A stretch of DNA of 64,000 nt from the NCBI RefSeq assembly GCF_014384705.1, contig NZ_JACRSN010000001.1, forward strand, positions 1 through 64,000. The letters are read 5' to 3'. Positions 16,327-25,032 of this stretch are shown here, piece after piece (positions within the stretch are counted from its first letter, which is position 1; the number at the start of each line of letters is the position of its first letter). The notes under the pieces were generated by a model. It saw only the letters and a list, made by a program, of their open reading frames with translations. It was not told the origin of the DNA and did not search any database. Position numbers and translations under genes: made by a program. The DNA is from Yeguia hominis. Its GTDB lineage: Bacteria; Bacillota; Clostridia; Oscillospirales; Acutalibacteraceae.

Positions 16327-17154
16327 TTAACCTTTCACTCCGGAAAGCTTAATTCCTTCAACAAAATAACGCTGAAAAATCACAAAGAGTACAATCGTAG
16401 GAATTGCCGCAATTACAGATGCTGCCAGAATTAAATTCCATTGAGCGGAATAAGCATCCTTAAAGCTGCTGATTGCAACCTGTACAACCCAAAGATCTTG
16501 TTTCTGTGTTACTACCATCGGCCAGAGGTAATTGTTCCAGTTCGTAAGAAAAAAGGAAACTGCCATTGTCAGCGTAATTGGCACAGAAAGCGGTGTATAA
16601 ACCCGGAATAAAATTTTAAAATGAGAGGCTCCATCAATAATTCCTGCCTCATATAAATCGCGGGGAACACCCTTAAAAAATTGTCGGTACAGGAAAATTC
16701 CATATGCATGTGGAATCATTGGCAAAATAACCGCCCAAAGTGTATCAATCAACCCCAAAGATTTTACAATAATAAATAGCGGAATCATAATTACCGAAAA
16801 AGAGATCATCATAGTACTAATCATCCAAGTAAAAATCGTCTTTTTCAGCGGAAAACGCAATGTAGAAAAAGCAAATCCAGCCATCATATGAAATAGCAAT
16901 GCAACAAGCGTAACCGTTGTCGCAATCACAAAGGAATTCAAGATATACCGTAAAAATTTAACCTTTTGAAAGACATCTACAAAATTTTGTAGGCGAATCT
17001 CTTCAGCAGGTGGAAACAAGTGAAAGAGAAAAATTGAGGCCGGTTCTTTGATTGAGGAAATAACTAGAATATATACCGGAAGCAACCACAATACGGCAAT
17101 TACCACTCCTAGAAGGATAAACAAACACTGCAAAGTTTTTTTTCGTATTTTCAT
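16327..17154 (-). CDS. Carbohydrate ABC transporter permease, MalG/AraQ type
   Basis: 275 residues with six predicted membrane segments, the first at about 12-33. The cytoplasmic EAA loop reads DLYEAGIIDGAS and contacts the ATPase subunit. It belongs to the CUT1 sugar importer family (binding-protein-dependent inner-membrane component). It pairs with the permease encoded immediately upstream (gap of two bases). No ATP-binding subunit lies nearby, so a shared MsmK-type ATPase encoded elsewhere is expected. The likely substrate is an arabinofurano- or fructofurano-oligosaccharide, inferred from the GH172 gene downstream. Confidence 0.9.
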   Translation of the reverse strand: MKIRKKTLQCLFILLGVVIAVLWLLPVYILVISSIKEPASIFLFHLFPPAEEIRLQNFVDVFQKVKFLRYILNSFVIATTVTLVALLFHMMAGFAFSTLRFPLKKTIFTWMISTMMISFSVIMIPLFIIVKSLGLIDTLWAVILPMIPHAYGIFLYRQFFKGVPRDLYEAGIIDGASHFKILFRVYTPLSVPITLTMAVSFFLTNWNNYLWPMVVTQKQDLWVVQVAISSFKDAYSAQWNLILAASVIAAIPTIVLFVIFQRYFVEGIKLSGVKG

Positions 17155-17156
17155 CT

Positions 17157-18047
17157 CTATCCCTCTTTCATCATTCCCGTTATTTTGAACTGGATCATTG
17201 TCAGCGCAAACATAATCAGTGCTAAAAGAATCGACGCCGCAGAAGCATAGCCAAATCGATAGACACCAAAGGCCTGATTAAAAATATAATAAACTGTAAC
17301 TTCTGTAGCTCTTCCTGGTCCTCCAGCCGTCATAATTTTGATTTGATCAAACACTTGAAATGAATTGACCGTCGTCACAACCAAAACAAAAATATTGGTA
17401 TCACGAATGGAAGGCAATGTAATATTCCAAAATTTCCGCAGAGAACTTGCTCCATCAATTTCAGCTGCTTCATAATAGCTACGCGGAACATCTTTAATTG
17501 CAGCCAAAAAAATCACCATATTGTATCCACAAACCAACCAAATTCCCACGACAGCAACCGATTCAAGCGCCTGGGCACCGGAAGAAAGGAAGGTTCCGCG
17601 CGGGAGTCCAACCGCCGTCAAAACCGTATTAAAAAATCCTTTTCGATTATCATAAAGAAATAACCAAATCGTTGCCGCTACAACCGTAGAAATTGAATAA
17701 GGCACAAAATAGAGACTTCTAAAAATATTTTGCGCTTTTCCGTCTATCGCCTGCACCAATAACGCAAGCAACAGAGAAACAATAAAAACAGCCGGCACAT
17801 AGATAATTACATAATGCAACGTAACTCCAAGTGAATTTAAAAATCCATCATCCTTTATCAATGCAATATAATTCTTAATCCCGGAAAAATGCATTTCCGA
17901 TAATCCGTCCCAGTTGAAGAAAGAAATATAAAGCGCATAGAGAATTGGAACAAACAGAAAAATGAGCAGTCCAATAAAATCTGGAAGGATCATCAGATAA
18001 GCAGAAAGCGCTTCTCCTGTTTTCGTTTTCAGTCTTTTTTGATTCAC
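17157..18047 (-). CDS. Carbohydrate ABC transporter permease, MalF/UgpA type
   Basis: 296 residues, six predicted membrane segments, CUT1 family. The EAA loop YYEAAEIDGASSLRKF is intact. The start is GTG at 18047 with GGAGGGG eight bases upstream; no better ATG exists near. It forms a heterodimer with the next gene product. A strong hairpin separates it from the binding-protein gene upstream, so it is probably expressed less than the binding protein. Confidence 0.9.
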   Translation of the reverse strand: MNQKRLKTKTGEALSAYLMILPDFIGLLIFLFVPILYALYISFFNWDGLSEMHFSGIKNYIALIKDDGFLNSLGVTLHYVIIYVPAVFIVSLLLALLVQAIDGKAQNIFRSLYFVPYSISTVVAATIWLFLYDNRKGFFNTVLTAVGLPRGTFLSSGAQALESVAVVGIWLVCGYNMVIFLAAIKDVPRSYYEAAEIDGASSLRKFWNITLPSIRDTNIFVLVVTTVNSFQVFDQIKIMTAGGPGRATEVTVYYIFNQAFGVYRFGYASAASILLALIMFALTMIQFKITGMMKEG

Positions 18048-18070
18048 GAGTACGCCCCTCCTTTTTTGAT

Positions 18071-18115
18071 GGGACGGACATTCTTTCTTCTCACAAATCT
18101 TAGAATGTCCGTCCC
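18071..18115 (-). other. Strong intercistronic hairpin between binding-protein and permease genes
   Basis: GGGACGGACATTCT (18071-18084) and AGAATGTCCGTCCC (18102-18115) form a perfect 14-bp stem. On the minus strand it follows the binding-protein gene and is itself followed by ATCAAAAAAGGAGG, without a T run. Such hairpins commonly protect the upstream mRNA and lower expression of the downstream permeases. Confidence 0.65.
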
Positions 18116-18128
18116 TTTAAACTGCTTT

Positions 18129-19466
18129 TTAACCTAAGATTCCATTATAGCTGGAAGCAAATTCTAACATTTTGGTCTGTGCCTTTTGCGCAGCCTCTGT
18201 CGGCGTCATATTATACAACGCATCCTGAATCATATCGCTGAGAATCTCTGATGCTTCTGCCGGAACTGCAAGTTCTGCTTTCGCAGAAGGGTTCAATACC
18301 TCTGTGAAAACTGCACGCTGTCCCTTCAAATAAAGATCCTTATTAGCGTCAATAACAGATTGTCTTGCAGAATATCCAAAATTATATGTCAGATACGAAC
18401 TGGATTTCTCCGGCGGATTATCGAGATATGCAAATCGGATAAATTCCATACAACCTTCAATCGAAGCAGTTTCTTTGTTTACCAAAACTCTCCAACCACC
18501 CGCTACTGTAGCGGTATGTCCGTTTTCATCGGGGATCGGAATCTCCGCAGCAACCAAGTTGACATCTGGATAATTTGCTTCTAAAACAGCAGGTGCCCAA
18601 GAACCGTTCATCTGCATCGCTGTCTCACCGTCGGCAAGTATGCCAATATCAGAACAGGAACGGGAAAGTGTTTCTGTGCAAGAACCGGAATCCAGAAGAT
18701 CGCGCCAAAGCTGTAGCGCATTAATTACCTGATCAGAATCCAGTAACGGATTCCCCTTCTCATCAAAGAAATCTCCGCCGTCTTGCATCCAGACAAACGG
18801 CATAAAGCTCCACGTCTGCCAGTCTCCTTTATTAATTTCAAATGTAAATCCGGAGTGCTCGTTCGTATTGCATGCAACTGCAGCTGATTTTAATTCACTC
18901 CAAGTTTTTGGCGGCTCTACACCCGCTTCTTTTAGCATATCCGCATTGTACCAGAAGTTACAAAGATCAGACATTGTGGGAATACCGTAAAGATGCCCGT
19001 TTCTGGTTGAAACGTCCAGTGTTCCAGATACAAAGTCATTCATTTCATCCTCTGTAAGATATTCTTCCAACGGTACGCAAACCTCACCATCTAAAAACTG
19101 CCCGATATTTCCAGGACTTGCATAAAAGATGTCTGGGCCGGAGCCAGTCGCAAACGCTGTTGGAAGCTTGGTGTTCATGTATTCATCAATCGGCACACTA
19201 TCAAATACAATCGTGTATTTATCCTGCGATGCATTAAATTCATCTACAACATCAAGACACCACTGATGCAAAGCATTCGTTGGATTGAGGTGGTTCCAAA
19301 ATTGCAGCTCAACGCGGCTTCCACTCGGCTTTGTACTTTCGCTAGCACTGCCTGTACTACTGGAATTTTCTGCATCCGGATCCGGAATCGATGCGCTTGT
19401 TTGCGCGCAACCAGCACACAGAACCAGTACCAATGTCATAAAAATCACTAGAATACGTTTTTTCAT
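18129..19466 (-). CDS. Sugar ABC transporter substrate-binding lipoprotein
   Basis: 445 residues, family 1 solute-binding protein. The N terminus has a basic MKKR start, a hydrophobic stretch and a lipobox ending AGC at Cys20, so the mature protein is lipid-anchored outside the membrane. A Ser/Thr-rich linker (about 22-50) follows, then the two-lobe binding domain; FATGSGPDIFYAS is the typical family segment. TTTAGGAGGAAAAACA precedes the ATG. It is the first and probably most abundant product of the importer operon. The divergent two-component genes at 19641 probably control it. Confidence 0.92.
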   Translation of the reverse strand: MKKRILVIFMTLVLVLCAGCAQTSASIPDPDAENSSSTGSASESTKPSGSRVELQFWNHLNPTNALHQWCLDVVDEFNASQDKYTIVFDSVPIDEYMNTKLPTAFATGSGPDIFYASPGNIGQFLDGEVCVPLEEYLTEDEMNDFVSGTLDVSTRNGHLYGIPTMSDLCNFWYNADMLKEAGVEPPKTWSELKSAAVACNTNEHSGFTFEINKGDWQTWSFMPFVWMQDGGDFFDEKGNPLLDSDQVINALQLWRDLLDSGSCTETLSRSCSDIGILADGETAMQMNGSWAPAVLEANYPDVNLVAAEIPIPDENGHTATVAGGWRVLVNKETASIEGCMEFIRFAYLDNPPEKSSSYLTYNFGYSARQSVIDANKDLYLKGQRAVFTEVLNPSAKAELAVPAEASEILSDMIQDALYNMTPTEAAQKAQTKMLEFASSYNGILG

Positions 19467-19510
19467 TGTTTTTCCTCCTAAAATAATTTTGTTTGCTTGT
19501 TGCTTTTTAC

Positions 19511-19539
19511 ATGATATAGAATAAAACTCTTTTTGTAAA
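19511..19539 (-). promoter_or_regulatory. Promoter of the binding-protein/permease/GH172 operon
   Basis: Minus strand: -35 TTTACA (19534-19539), 17-base spacer, -10 TATCAT (19511-19516). The AT-rich stretch 19540-19590 upstream would be a natural place for the AraC-type regulator to bind. Confidence 0.6.
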
Positions 19540-19590
19540 TTGTAATTTTTTTTAATTTATCGGATAATCTTTTATAAGTTTGTCAATATA

Positions 19591-19619
19591 TTGACTTATT
19601 TTACATTTTCTTTTAGTAT
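19591..19619 (+). promoter_or_regulatory. Promoter of the two-component operon
   Basis: -35 TTGACT (19591-19596), 17-base spacer, -10 TAGTAT (19614-19619). It is divergent from the importer promoter, with about 50 bases between the two -35 boxes. Confidence 0.6.
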
Positions 19620-19640
19620 AAGTTTACAGGAGTGATGTGT

Positions 19641-21374
19641 ATGTCTAACGGTATCGCAAGGTGGTTTATCAATCTATCTTTACAATTTAAAGTGGCATTT
19701 GCTTTTCTTATTTGTGCCGCCATCCCTATGATAATTGCCAGCACTTTCTTTTATAATCAATTAAAAAATGAGTCCATACAGTATAAAAGCGACCGCATGG
19801 CACAAGATCTCGTCTATTGGACAAGTAATCTAAATAATCAACGCAGCTTTCTTTACAACAATGTCACCAGCATTTATAATGACCGCAACATTATGAACCT
19901 TTTATCAAAGGCCGAAAAGAGGGAACTATCGGTCAGTGAACAAAATACCCTTAAACAATATTTGGTTTATTTAACCCGGCTGAATCTGGATATTTCATCA
20001 GCATTTCTATCTATTCAAAATACCAACATTATGTATTATTCTAAAAATAGTGAAATTTCGTTTAAAAATGTACAAGAAATCTACCAAACTTATCGAAAAG
20101 AAATAGCATTTCAAAACGGGAAACCATGTGCTTTTCCAACAATAGCACAAAAATCTGGTGGTTTCAGTTTGCCGATAGGAATGTTGATCCGCGACAATAC
20201 CAAGTCCTTTGCTTCACTTGCGAGTATGATCGTCTGTTATGACGATTCTGTGTTATCAAAAACTTGTGATCAAATATATTTTACAGAAAACAGCAAAATC
20301 TACATCACAAATGCAAACTATGACCTTCTCTGGAGCAATTCCTCGTCCACTCTTTCTTCTCCTATAAATTACTACTTTTCCCAAAAAAGCGGCGAAGAAA
20401 CCAACCACATTTTTATTTACCATTCTGCAGTATCTTCACGAGAAATGGAGACTTGGCATTGTCTTATACTTGTACCAGAAGAAGATATGATCGATTTAAG
20501 TTTCATTTTCTCTTCTTACTTTATAATTCTGTTCCTTATTTTTCTACTTTTATCATCAACACTTTTTTTGATTCTGAAAACGTTTATTTTAACTCCGCTA
20601 CACCGTATGATTGCTCTAATTAATATATCTGATCTTAAAAATCCACAATTTTTGCCGGACAAAGGCCATACCGATGAATTCGGAGTTCTTTATAAAAGTT
20701 TTAATAATATGTATCAGAAAAATCTACATCTGCTGGAAATCGTTAAAAAAAGCCAAAAAGAGCAGAGCCGTCTTGAGTATGAAGCGCTGAAAGCACAAAT
20801 CAACCCGCATTTTCTCTACAACACTCTTGACACCATTCACTGGATGGCGATCGAACATAATGAGCACAAAATTTCAGATACTGTTACTGCTTTATGTTCC
20901 ATCTTGCGTTATTCAATAAAAAAAAGTAACGAAAAATATGTAACATTGTCAGAGGAATTAACCTGGACAAAAAATTATATTTTTATTCAGAAACAGCGGT
21001 TTGAAGATCGCTTTTCTGTAACGTTCGATATAGATGAATCCCTTTCTGACTGCCTAGTTTTTCACTTAATCTTACAGCCATTTATCGAAAATGCCATCAT
21101 TTATGGCATGAAAAACACACTCTCCGGTGGTGTTATTCACATCCGAATTTTTTCTGAAAAAAGCGAATCTCTGCTCATTCAAATATTTGACAACGGCGTT
21201 GGAATGGATCCAAAACATTTAGAAGCTATTCAGTTAGGTATTGGTGTTGGTATCGGCATCTATAACATTGATCAACTTATTAAACTTAATTTTGGCTACC
21301 ATTATGGTGTAACTATTCATTCTGAACTCGGAATCGGAACTGAAGTGCACATCCGATTCCCAATAAAACGCTAA
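19641..21374 (+). CDS. YesM-type sensor histidine kinase
   Basis: 577 residues. Two membrane segments (about 18-38 and 290-312) flank an extracellular sensor domain. A HAMP-like linker follows, then the His_kinase domain with KAQINPHFLYNTLD, where His is the phosphorylated residue, and a HATPase domain with FIENAIIYGM and FDNGVGMDP. The family senses sugars or the sugar-bound binding protein and phosphorylates the partner regulator. AGGAGTGATGTGT precedes the ATG at 19641. The response regulator starts 11 bases downstream. The glycine-rich ATP lid reads IGVGIGIYNI, near the family norm. Divergent orientation to the importer indicates local control. Confidence 0.92.
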   Translation: MSNGIARWFINLSLQFKVAFAFLICAAIPMIIASTFFYNQLKNESIQYKSDRMAQDLVYWTSNLNNQRSFLYNNVTSIYNDRNIMNLLSKAEKRELSVSEQNTLKQYLVYLTRLNLDISSAFLSIQNTNIMYYSKNSEISFKNVQEIYQTYRKEIAFQNGKPCAFPTIAQKSGGFSLPIGMLIRDNTKSFASLASMIVCYDDSVLSKTCDQIYFTENSKIYITNANYDLLWSNSSSTLSSPINYYFSQKSGEETNHIFIYHSAVSSREMETWHCLILVPEEDMIDLSFIFSSYFIILFLIFLLLSSTLFLILKTFILTPLHRMIALINISDLKNPQFLPDKGHTDEFGVLYKSFNNMYQKNLHLLEIVKKSQKEQSRLEYEALKAQINPHFLYNTLDTIHWMAIEHNEHKISDTVTALCSILRYSIKKSNEKYVTLSEELTWTKNYIFIQKQRFEDRFSVTFDIDESLSDCLVFHLILQPFIENAIIYGMKNTLSGGVIHIRIFSEKSESLLIQIFDNGVGMDPKHLEAIQLGIGVGIGIYNIDQLIKLNFGYHYGVTIHSELGIGTEVHIRFPIKR

Positions 21375-21385
21375 GGAGATTATGG

Positions 21386-22921
21386 ATGTATACTGCAATT
21401 ATCGTAGATGACGAATCTGTGGCGCGTCATGGAATCAGCACTCTACTATCTAAACATAGTCCGTTGTGGAAAATTGTAGGATCCTTTGCTGATGGTCAAA
21501 GTGCATTACAGTTCATTAAAAAAACTTGCAATTCTCTCGATTTAATAATTTCCGATATTTGCATGCCAAATATGAACGGTTTGGAGCTAATCCGTGTTGC
21601 AAAAACTTTGCATCCCTCGGTTTCGGTAATTTTTGTCAGTGGATATGACGAATTTGAGTACGCACGTTCTGCTCTGACCCTAAAAGCTGATGCTTTTCTT
21701 TTAAAACCACTTGTATCCAAAGAATTTTACCAAGAATTAGATCGTATTCTTGAAATTCGGAAATTGCAAAGTCAAAATGCCGATTTTCCATCTTCAAACC
21801 CACCACATAGAATTTCCTATCTAAACTTTCTTTTCAATGAACTTTTGCGTGGAAACATTTCTATCCGCCCACTTTTTGAAAGTATAGTCTGTCAAATTCC
21901 TCCAAGCTATCATATCGTGGTGTTAAAATCAGCTGTTTCCTATTTGCAGGACAATTCTTCGTTTAATTTGCCTCCAGAGAATATTTCCAATCCGTTTTTT
22001 GTTTTTTCTATTGAACCCTCTTATTTTGCTCTCATCCTAACCTCGGAAGGAGGAGATGCCCAACTCCAGCAATTTGCTCAAATTAATCCACATTTTTTCT
22101 TTGGTATTAGTCAGCGGAAACTTGATGCAAAAGAACTTTCCATAGCATATCAGGAAGCTTATATTGCAGTAAACCAGTCGCTTTATTCTCAAGCTATTCC
22201 CAAAAAGTACAAAATCTTTATATATCAAGAACTGAAGAGCAAAAGTATTCCCTTCCCCCAGGAGCTTTGCATACGAATCGTCAACGCAATGGGCGCTGGA
22301 GATCTTAGTTCCGCAGAAAATGGTTTAACGCTTTTTTTCACAGCTATTCGAAAAGAGCGTTTGCCAATTAATCAATTAGAAGATTGGATTAAACGCCTCC
22401 TTTACCTTATTAGTAATCTGGTTGAACAAACGCCTTTTGAATTTCCTGGTTATGATGTAAACAACATCATAAAAAAGCTTCCTTGTTTTCAAACACTCGA
22501 AGAAATTCACCTGTTTTTCAGCACGTACACTTTGGAAATTACGAAACAGATGCAAGTCCTGTTAAAAAAACGTCATCACACTAAAATTGAACAGATCAAA
22601 CAATATGTGCATATCCACTACGCCGAAGACCTTTCTTTGGAACGACTTTCTGAACACTTTGGAATTAGTGCCTCTCATATCAGTAATCTGTTTCATACTG
22701 TTACCGGAACTAAACTAATCAGTTATATTACAAATATTCGACTGGAAGAAGCTAAAAAACTTCTTCGCAACACGGATGACTGTATTTATCATATTGCCTT
22801 ACAGGTTGGGTTTTCTGATGCGGGATATTTCAATCGGATTTTTAAAAAAGAAGTTGGGATTTCTCCAAAAACATATCGTAATTTTACGAAAAACGATACA
22901 AACAATCTTCGCCAATTTTGA
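21386..22921 (+). CDS. YesN-type response regulator, AraC family
   Basis: 511 residues. A receiver domain (about 1-120) has acidic DDES near the N terminus, the phospho-acceptor Asp in SDICMPNMNG, and the conserved Lys in LLKPL. A long middle region (about 130-400) of unknown fold follows, then two AraC helix-turn-helix motifs at the C terminus (SLERLSEHFGISASHISNLF and IALQVGFSDAGYFNRIFKKE). AAGGAGATTATGG precedes the ATG. Phosphorylated by the kinase upstream, it probably activates the importer/GH172 operon. No terminator follows at once; the 30-bp palindrome at 22982 could serve as one. Confidence 0.92.
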   Translation: MYTAIIVDDESVARHGISTLLSKHSPLWKIVGSFADGQSALQFIKKTCNSLDLIISDICMPNMNGLELIRVAKTLHPSVSVIFVSGYDEFEYARSALTLKADAFLLKPLVSKEFYQELDRILEIRKLQSQNADFPSSNPPHRISYLNFLFNELLRGNISIRPLFESIVCQIPPSYHIVVLKSAVSYLQDNSSFNLPPENISNPFFVFSIEPSYFALILTSEGGDAQLQQFAQINPHFFFGISQRKLDAKELSIAYQEAYIAVNQSLYSQAIPKKYKIFIYQELKSKSIPFPQELCIRIVNAMGAGDLSSAENGLTLFFTAIRKERLPINQLEDWIKRLLYLISNLVEQTPFEFPGYDVNNIIKKLPCFQTLEEIHLFFSTYTLEITKQMQVLLKKRHHTKIEQIKQYVHIHYAEDLSLERLSEHFGISASHISNLFHTVTGTKLISYITNIRLEEAKKLLRNTDDCIYHIALQVGFSDAGYFNRIFKKEVGISPKTYRNFTKNDTNNLRQF

Positions 22922-22981
22922 CAAAGCTTGTTTGTCTGTTCAGATGCCTATTCTGATTTTCCCTGATACCATCAAGCATTG

Positions 22982-23049
22982 TGCGCAAAAAGGTTTGCAG
23001 AGTCCGGCTGAATGAGAAGTCAGCCGGACTCTGCAAACCTTTTTGCGCA
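22982..23049. repeat. Perfect 30-bp inverted repeat
   Basis: The arms 22982-23011 and 23020-23049 are exact reverse complements, with an 8-base loop. The right arm and the next 17 bases (AAATCTTGACAGTACC area) recur near 25422-25471. It stands exactly between the AT-rich island and the right copy of the 1-kb repeat. It may be a mobile-element scar or a small non-autonomous element. It has no T-run but could also stall transcription. Confidence 0.85.
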
Positions 23050-23066
23050 TAAATCTTGACAGTACC

Positions 23067-24066
23067 TTGTGACACAAAACAGAAGAACGGTTCCCTTTTT
23101 TCCTGCGGAACCGTTCTTTTTTCTGCAAGACGCATCCCGCTTCGTTTGGATGCCGTGTGCGTTTTTTGTCTGACCGGCAGCCCCACGCAAAACCGCCGGA
23201 GGAATCTTCTGAGATTCCCCCGGCGGTTTTCACTCTTTGGCACAAGCGCTCTTTGATTCACGGACGATACCATGGTTTTCTTTCGGTCTGAACCGGTTTT
23301 CCGGTCTCCAGCGCCTTTGTCAGGCAATGCGACAGGTAGGTATCCTGGCAGGCCTCCGCCAGCCCGTAAAATTCTTTTCCTGTCTCAACATACGTTTTCA
23401 TATCCAGAAGCACCTTGGCAAGCGCAAGTTCTTCGTCGCTGAGACGCCGGAAATCCGCAACCGTCCGTTCTGCAAACGGGTTTCGGTAAATATACCGGCC
23501 GTCCAGCATCAGCCCGCGCAGAGAATCGCCCTCCAGATTGGAATATTGCCCCAGTTCGACCCGCTGAATTTCCGAACAGGCACAGTCGCCTTCCTCGTTC
23601 AGATATCGTACCGTCCGGTCGAAAATCTCTCCGCGCGTTCCGCTGATCCGCAAAAACCGGGAACGGATCCCAGAAAAATACTGTTCTTCACAGAAATCGA
23701 AATAGGCGTTTTTGCCGTTTTCAAACGTAAAAACTGCCGTATCTCTGGCAGCTGTGTGCAGCGCGCCGTTTTGCACAAGGCCGTCTCTGCCGCAGGTTTC
23801 GACAAGTTCCTGCGAAAAGCGTTTGGCGGAAATTGTACAGGGCATAAATCCCACATCGAGATACCGGCGGATCAGGTTCACTGCGTGATAGCCGTGAACC
23901 ATCGAAATCAGCAGATCCGTCGGCACGCCGATTTTGCCTTCGCAAAGGATGTTTAAAAGCGCACTGTGATAAGGCTGCGCAAAATACTGTTCCGCAACCT
24001 GCACCTTTGCGCCACAGCGCACTGCAGCCTCCCAAATCTGATCGACCGCTTCCAAATCCGGCGCAA
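23067..24066. repeat. 1000-bp direct repeat, right copy
   Basis: Partner of 14080-15079, same orientation, offset 8987, about ten differences. Unlike the left copy it continues without a break into the N-terminal part of the oxidoreductase gene, so this is the original context on that side. Its left edge begins TTGTGACAC directly after the repeat scar CAGTACC. Confidence 0.95.
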
Positions 24067-24349
24067 TCGGCGTCTCAGAAAGTACGGGGATTTGCCGCTC
24101 AAACAATTTTTGGTTCCATTCAAACGCAACTTCCCAAGGGTACGCAACCACAGCGAAATCGAATGTCTCTTTCATCAATTCATCAAAATCATAAAAGACC
24201 GGAACATGCTCTGTTTCTTCCAATCTTTTTCCTTTTTCGCGGTTCCGCAGAAGCACCCCGGCAACGGAAAACATCTCCGGAAGCATCTTCGCAACCCGCA
24301 AAAAGAATGCGGCCCGCCAGCCTGCGCCGAGTATCGCAAATCGAATCAT
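23258..24349 (-). CDS. Gfo/Idh/MocA family oxidoreductase, intact copy
   Basis: 363 residues. An N-terminal NAD(P)-binding Rossmann domain starts FAILGAGWRA. Residues near VLSETPIAPDLEAV form the hinge typical of the family (usually EKP; here ETP, without the conserved Lys). The C-terminal alpha/beta substrate domain follows. The family oxidises or reduces sugars, inositols or related compounds in the cytoplasm; no substrate can be assigned, and loss of the EKP lysine hints at altered chemistry. AAAGGAGATGCAGCA precedes the chosen ATG. It ends in the hairpins of the repeat. It is the full-length source of the truncated gene at 14271. Confidence 0.88.
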   Translation of the reverse strand: MIRFAILGAGWRAAFFLRVAKMLPEMFSVAGVLLRNREKGKRLEETEHVPVFYDFDELMKETFDFAVVAYPWEVAFEWNQKLFERQIPVLSETPIAPDLEAVDQIWEAAVRCGAKVQVAEQYFAQPYHSALLNILCEGKIGVPTDLLISMVHGYHAVNLIRRYLDVGFMPCTISAKRFSQELVETCGRDGLVQNGALHTAARDTAVFTFENGKNAYFDFCEEQYFSGIRSRFLRISGTRGEIFDRTVRYLNEEGDCACSEIQRVELGQYSNLEGDSLRGLMLDGRYIYRNPFAERTVADFRRLSDEELALAKVLLDMKTYVETGKEFYGLAEACQDTYLSHCLTKALETGKPVQTERKPWYRP

Positions 24350-24767
24350 TGCTGCATCTCCTTTTCGTTTGGTCGGATTTGGTCGGATTTTCATTTTAAA
24401 TTATGCGCCGTCCTGGACGATCTGTCCGAATTTTGAGACACATTTGCAGAAAATCAAAGATCCGTACCTGTTCAAGTTTTTTTGAAATTTGGTTTTGGAG
24501 GGGCAAATGCGCTGCAGATGCGAACGCCGGCATCCATATTCTAAACCAAACCGCGTCCCAAACACCGCAACCCCAGCCGAAAACGGCCTTTATCTGGATC
24601 GGTTTTGAACTTTCGAGCAAAGGCCGCAAACACTTTTCGGTTCTGACTATAGCATAGCGGGCCGCTGTTTGCAAGCGTCTTTCCGGTGGTCCGCTCAATT
24701 TTTCGGAAAAAATTTCCGCTCATAAGCGTTTTCAGCACGTACAGAATAAGCGCCGGAGGTGAAAAAC
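24350..24767. other. Non-coding stretch with a short tandem repeat
   Basis: 418 bases between the oxidoreductase gene and the next small gene. It contains two tandem copies of TTTGGTCGGA at 24368-24390, just upstream of the oxidoreductase start. A 33-codon ORF with GGAGGGGCAA before its ATG (about 24508) was seen but its Arg/Pro-rich product is not convincing. I recognise nothing else. Confidence 0.4.
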
Positions 24768-24926
24768 ATGCCTGATCTTTTCCGCTTTGACGACGCAATG
24801 GAAGAATACTTTTCTGCGCTTCCGGCCGATCTGCAGGATGAAATTCTGCACAGCAATCTGAAAATCGGATGCCTTGCCGATTTGATCCAAACCGCAGAAG
24901 CCCTGACAGAACAGCGAAATTCTTAA
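24768..24926 (+). CDS. Small acidic protein, 52 residues, unknown
   Basis: The ribosome site CCGGAGGTGAAAAAC stands just before the ATG. The predicted protein begins MPDLFRFDDAMEEYFSALPA and contains DLQDEILHSN and an amphipathic C-terminal helix. Acidic and leucine residues are spaced like a real helical protein, and codon use resembles the chromosomal genes rather than the AT-rich island. I do not recognise a family. Similar short acidic proteins of about 50 residues with an EEYFxxLP motif occur in Clostridia as hypothetical proteins, but that is recollection rather than a search result. It is preceded by no clear promoter. Confidence 0.6.
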   Translation: MPDLFRFDDAMEEYFSALPADLQDEILHSNLKIGCLADLIQTAEALTEQRNS

Positions 24927-25032
24927 AGAACACGCGTGTTGGATGCGCAAATAAAAGTGGCCGGAGCGCACTAGACAGCCTCAGAATGTGCGGACAGCTC
25001 AAAAAAGCAGCCCTGTGTAGGAATATTCAATT

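Noticed and set aside
24508..24609. 33-codon ORF with GGAGGGGCAA before its ATG
   Set aside because: The Arg/Pro/Asn-rich product does not look like a folded protein and the gene context gives no support.
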